Positions 5,570-7,357 of a stretch of DNA of 7,357 nucleotides are shown piece after piece. The stretch covers positions 1 through 7,357 of the forward strand of contig CAAGRM010000206.1 in NCBI GenBank assembly GCA_900772675.1, read 5' to 3'. A program made the translations under genes and the position numbers. Every line of letters starts with the position of its first letter. Positions within the stretch are counted from its first letter, which is position 1. The DNA comes from Lachnospiraceae bacterium. Lineage in GTDB: Bacteria; Bacillota; Clostridia; Lachnospirales; Lachnospiraceae. The notes under the pieces are model-generated. The model was not told the origin of the DNA. It searched no databases and saw only the letters and a program-made list of their open reading frames with translations.

Positions 5570-7021
5570 ATGAAAAAGAAACAGTTTTTAGCTCTTGCAC
5601 TTTCTGCTGTTATGGCCGGCGGTATGCTGGCAGGTTGCGGAAGCAGCAACGAAAGCAGCAGCTCTTCAAAGGGAGATGCAAAAGATGAAGTTGTTACACT
5701 GAAATGGATTCAGGTCGGCAACGGAATGCCGAAGGATTATGATGAGTGGCTTGCGCAGATCAACCCATATCTGGAGGAGAAAATCGGCGTTAATGTAGAC
5801 ATGGAGATCGTTCCGTGGGGCGACTGGGATAACAGAAGAAGCGTTATCACAAACTCCGGTGAGTACTTCGATATCCTGTTCACGGACCAGAACCGTTACT
5901 CTTCCGAGGTTAACACCGGCGCACTGATGGACATTACAGATCTGCTCAAAGACAACGCTTCCGAGCTGTATGACATGATTCCGGAAGATTACTGGAAAGC
6001 AGTAGAAGTAAATGAAAAAATCTACGGCGTACCGACCTACAAAGACAGCTCCCTTTCCGAGTACTTTGTATGGGATCAGGACATCGCAGATAAATATAAC
6101 ATTGATGTAAACTCTGTAACAGATTTCAATACTCTGTACGATGCTCTGAAGACAGTAAAAGAGGGCGAAGGCGGATCTCCGTACTTCATGTCCAAAAATG
6201 GTGCAAACTTCCTGCTGAATCTGAACTACGATGATTTAAGCTCCGGACTTCCGGCAATCGGCGTTAAATACGGCGATGACACCAAGACCGTTGTCAATCC
6301 GCTGGATGATGAAGAAATCCTTTCCAACCTGGACATTGTTCGTAAAATGTATCAGGAAGGTATCATCAACGGAGATGCTCCGACAGCAGATGATTCCAGC
6401 AAATACGCAATGTTCTTTGCTGCACAGGGATGGAGCGGCGCTGCAAAAACAACATGGGGCCCGAACAATGGTATCGCCAATTGTTCAGCAGTACAGTATG
6501 GCAACACAGTCGTTTCCAACACAACCGTACGTGGTTCCATCAATGGTATCTACTCCGGATGCAAACACCCGGACAAAGCACTTCAGCTTCTGAACCTGGT
6601 AAACACCGATTCCAAAGTGCGTGACTGGTTCTACTATGGAGCAGAAGGAACAGACTTCGAGTACACCGATGACAATAAAGTACACCGCCTGACCACTGAC
6701 TGGGGCATGGCCGGATATACCCAGGGTACTTTCTTCAATGTAACACAGACAGACGATGTTGACTTCAACCAGTGGGATGAAGTAGAAGAGCTGAACGAGA
6801 AAGCAACTCCGTCTGAGATGCTTGGATTCAACCTTGATACCTCCAACATCGAAACCGAGCTTGCAAACTGCCGTGCCGTATATGAGAAATACTATTCTGA
6901 GTTATTCACCGGCGCACAGGATCCGAGAGAGCTTGTAAAAACAATCGATGCAGAGCTTGAGACCGCAGGCTGGGAGACCATCCGCGAAGAAGCTCAGAAA
7001 CAGATTGACGCACAGAAATAA
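5570..7021 (+). CDS. Extracellular sugar-binding lipoprotein of the ABC transporter
   Basis: A 483-residue family 1-type extracellular solute-binding protein. The signal peptide covers residues 1-22: KKK, a hydrophobic stretch, then the lipobox L20-A-G-C23. Cys23 would be lipidated and anchor the protein on the outer face of the membrane. A serine-rich flexible linker (about 24-35) precedes the mature fold, which begins near VTLKWIQVGNG. The length is typical of binding proteins that pair with LplB/YtcP permeases and take oligosaccharides. The many Trp and Tyr residues (for example VPWGDWDN and WSGAAKTTWGPNN) suit carbohydrate stacking, but binding residues cannot be assigned by eye. It captures the ligand and hands it to the permeases encoded just upstream. 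The strong ribosome site and flanking hairpins fit the usual high expression of binding proteins. The substrate, by association with GH125, may be a mannose-containing oligosaccharide. Confidence 0.93.
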   Translation: MKKKQFLALALSAVMAGGMLAGCGSSNESSSSSKGDAKDEVVTLKWIQVGNGMPKDYDEWLAQINPYLEEKIGVNVDMEIVPWGDWDNRRSVITNSGEYFDILFTDQNRYSSEVNTGALMDITDLLKDNASELYDMIPEDYWKAVEVNEKIYGVPTYKDSSLSEYFVWDQDIADKYNIDVNSVTDFNTLYDALKTVKEGEGGSPYFMSKNGANFLLNLNYDDLSSGLPAIGVKYGDDTKTVVNPLDDEEILSNLDIVRKMYQEGIINGDAPTADDSSKYAMFFAAQGWSGAAKTTWGPNNGIANCSAVQYGNTVVSNTTVRGSINGIYSGCKHPDKALQLLNLVNTDSKVRDWFYYGAEGTDFEYTDDNKVHRLTTDWGMAGYTQGTFFNVTQTDDVDFNQWDEVEELNEKATPSEMLGFNLDTSNIETELANCRAVYEKYYSELFTGAQDPRELVKTIDAELETAGWETIREEAQKQIDAQK

Positions 7022-7049
7022 GTCTGATACATTAATTTTATAAGAACTA

Positions 7050-7085
7050 CAACAGGGCATTTTCGATTGCGGAGATGCCCTGTTG
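7050..7085 (+). promoter_or_regulatory. Strong stem-loop between binding protein and GH125 gene (attenuator or mRNA stabiliser)
   Basis: CAACAGGGCAT (7050-7060) and ATGCCCTGTTG (7075-7085) are perfect 11-bp inverted copies. TTTC (7061-7064) and GGAG (7071-7074) can extend this by four pairs including two G-U, leaving a 6-base loop. The right arm is followed by CAGAATAACGGG with no T-run, so it is not a canonical intrinsic terminator. Its place just after a binding-protein gene suggests it protects that transcript's 3' end or reduces readthrough into the hydrolase. Confidence 0.75.
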
Positions 7086-7132
7086 CAGAATAACGGGAAA
7101 TGAGAAAAATTGAGCGAAAGGATGAAAAAAGA

Positions 7133-7357
7133 ATGAAAGAGACCTTACCAAAGTCCATTCAGGAGCTGATTTTAAGCCTGAGAGAAAAACTGAAAGACGA
7201 GCCGGAAATCGTTGATATGTTTGAACGATGCTACTCCAATACCCTCGACACAACCGTAAAGAAAATGGAGGACGGCAGCACCTACGTCATCACCGGAGAT
7301 ATCCCGGCAATGTGGCTGCGTGACTCGGTAGCACAGCTGCGCCCGTACCTTGTTCCG
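7133..7357 (+). CDS. Glycoside hydrolase family 125 protein, probable exo-alpha-1,6-mannosidase (3'-truncated by window edge)
   Basis: The first 75 residues of an enzyme that runs off the window; full GH125 proteins are about 430 residues. The motif at residues 54-65, TGDIPAMWLRDS, followed by AQLRPYL, is the characteristic N-terminal signature of the family (older name DUF1237), as is NTLDTTV at 36-42. Characterised members from Clostridium perfringens and Streptococcus pneumoniae are metal-independent exo-alpha-1,6-mannosidases that cut non-reducing terminal mannose. The catalytic acids lie beyond the window and cannot be checked. No signal peptide is seen, so it should act in the cytoplasm on imported glycan. 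The start at ATG 7133 has AAAGGA (7117-7122) 10 bases upstream; an in-frame ATG at 7100 lacks a usable ribosome site. It lies 111 bases after the binding protein, past the 7050-7085 stem-loop. Confidence 0.9.
   Translation, partial: MKETLPKSIQELILSLREKLKDEPEIVDMFERCYSNTLDTTVKKMEDGSTYVITGDIPAMWLRDSVAQLRPYLVP

Noticed and set aside
7100..7132. Alternative upstream ATG start for the GH125 gene
   Set aside because: GGG lies only two bases before it, so ribosome spacing is poor, whereas ATG 7133 has AAAGGA at 10 bases.

Overview
The window reads as a low-to-mid GC Gram-positive anaerobe, most likely a gut Lachnospiraceae/Clostridia member. This rests on an AddAB-type (not RecBCD) recombination nuclease, strong AGGAGG ribosome sites, a lipoprotein-type solute-binding protein, and a carbohydrate ABC transporter with no linked ATPase. 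The species cannot be named from this sequence alone.

Layout, all genes on the + strand: (1) 1-2051, the 3' part of addA (helicase C-terminal part plus RecB-type nuclease). (2) 2052-2531, a 480-base intergenic region with a cluster of ACAAAA boxes and an extended -10 candidate, a GC-rich hairpin that would terminate best on the minus strand, several small inverted repeats, and a clear sigma-A promoter with a palindrome on its -10. (3) 2532-3557, a LacI-family regulator. (4) 3580-4530 and 4543-5475, two membrane permeases of the LplB/YtcP-like (CUT1) type. (5) 5570-7021, the cognate lipoprotein sugar-binding protein. (6) 7133-7357, the N-terminus of a glycoside hydrolase family 125 enzyme (exo-alpha-1,6-mannosidase family), cut off by the window end.

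Genes 2532-7357 look like one catabolic operon. The regulator is first and probably controls its own promoter. Two permeases and a binding protein import an oligosaccharide, and the GH125 enzyme would remove alpha-1,6-mannose from it in the cytoplasm. The ATPase is absent and is presumably a shared MsmK/MsmX-type protein encoded elsewhere. By inference the substrate is a mannose-containing oligosaccharide, such as an N-glycan core or alpha-mannan fragment. RNA or DNA dyads sit at three junctions (regulator/permease, permease/binding protein, binding protein/GH125), which suggests that gene dosage within the operon is tuned after transcription starts. I saw no tRNA, rRNA, CRISPR array, insertion sequence or attachment site. 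The window does not contain an obviously unprecedented system; the most interesting material is regulatory.
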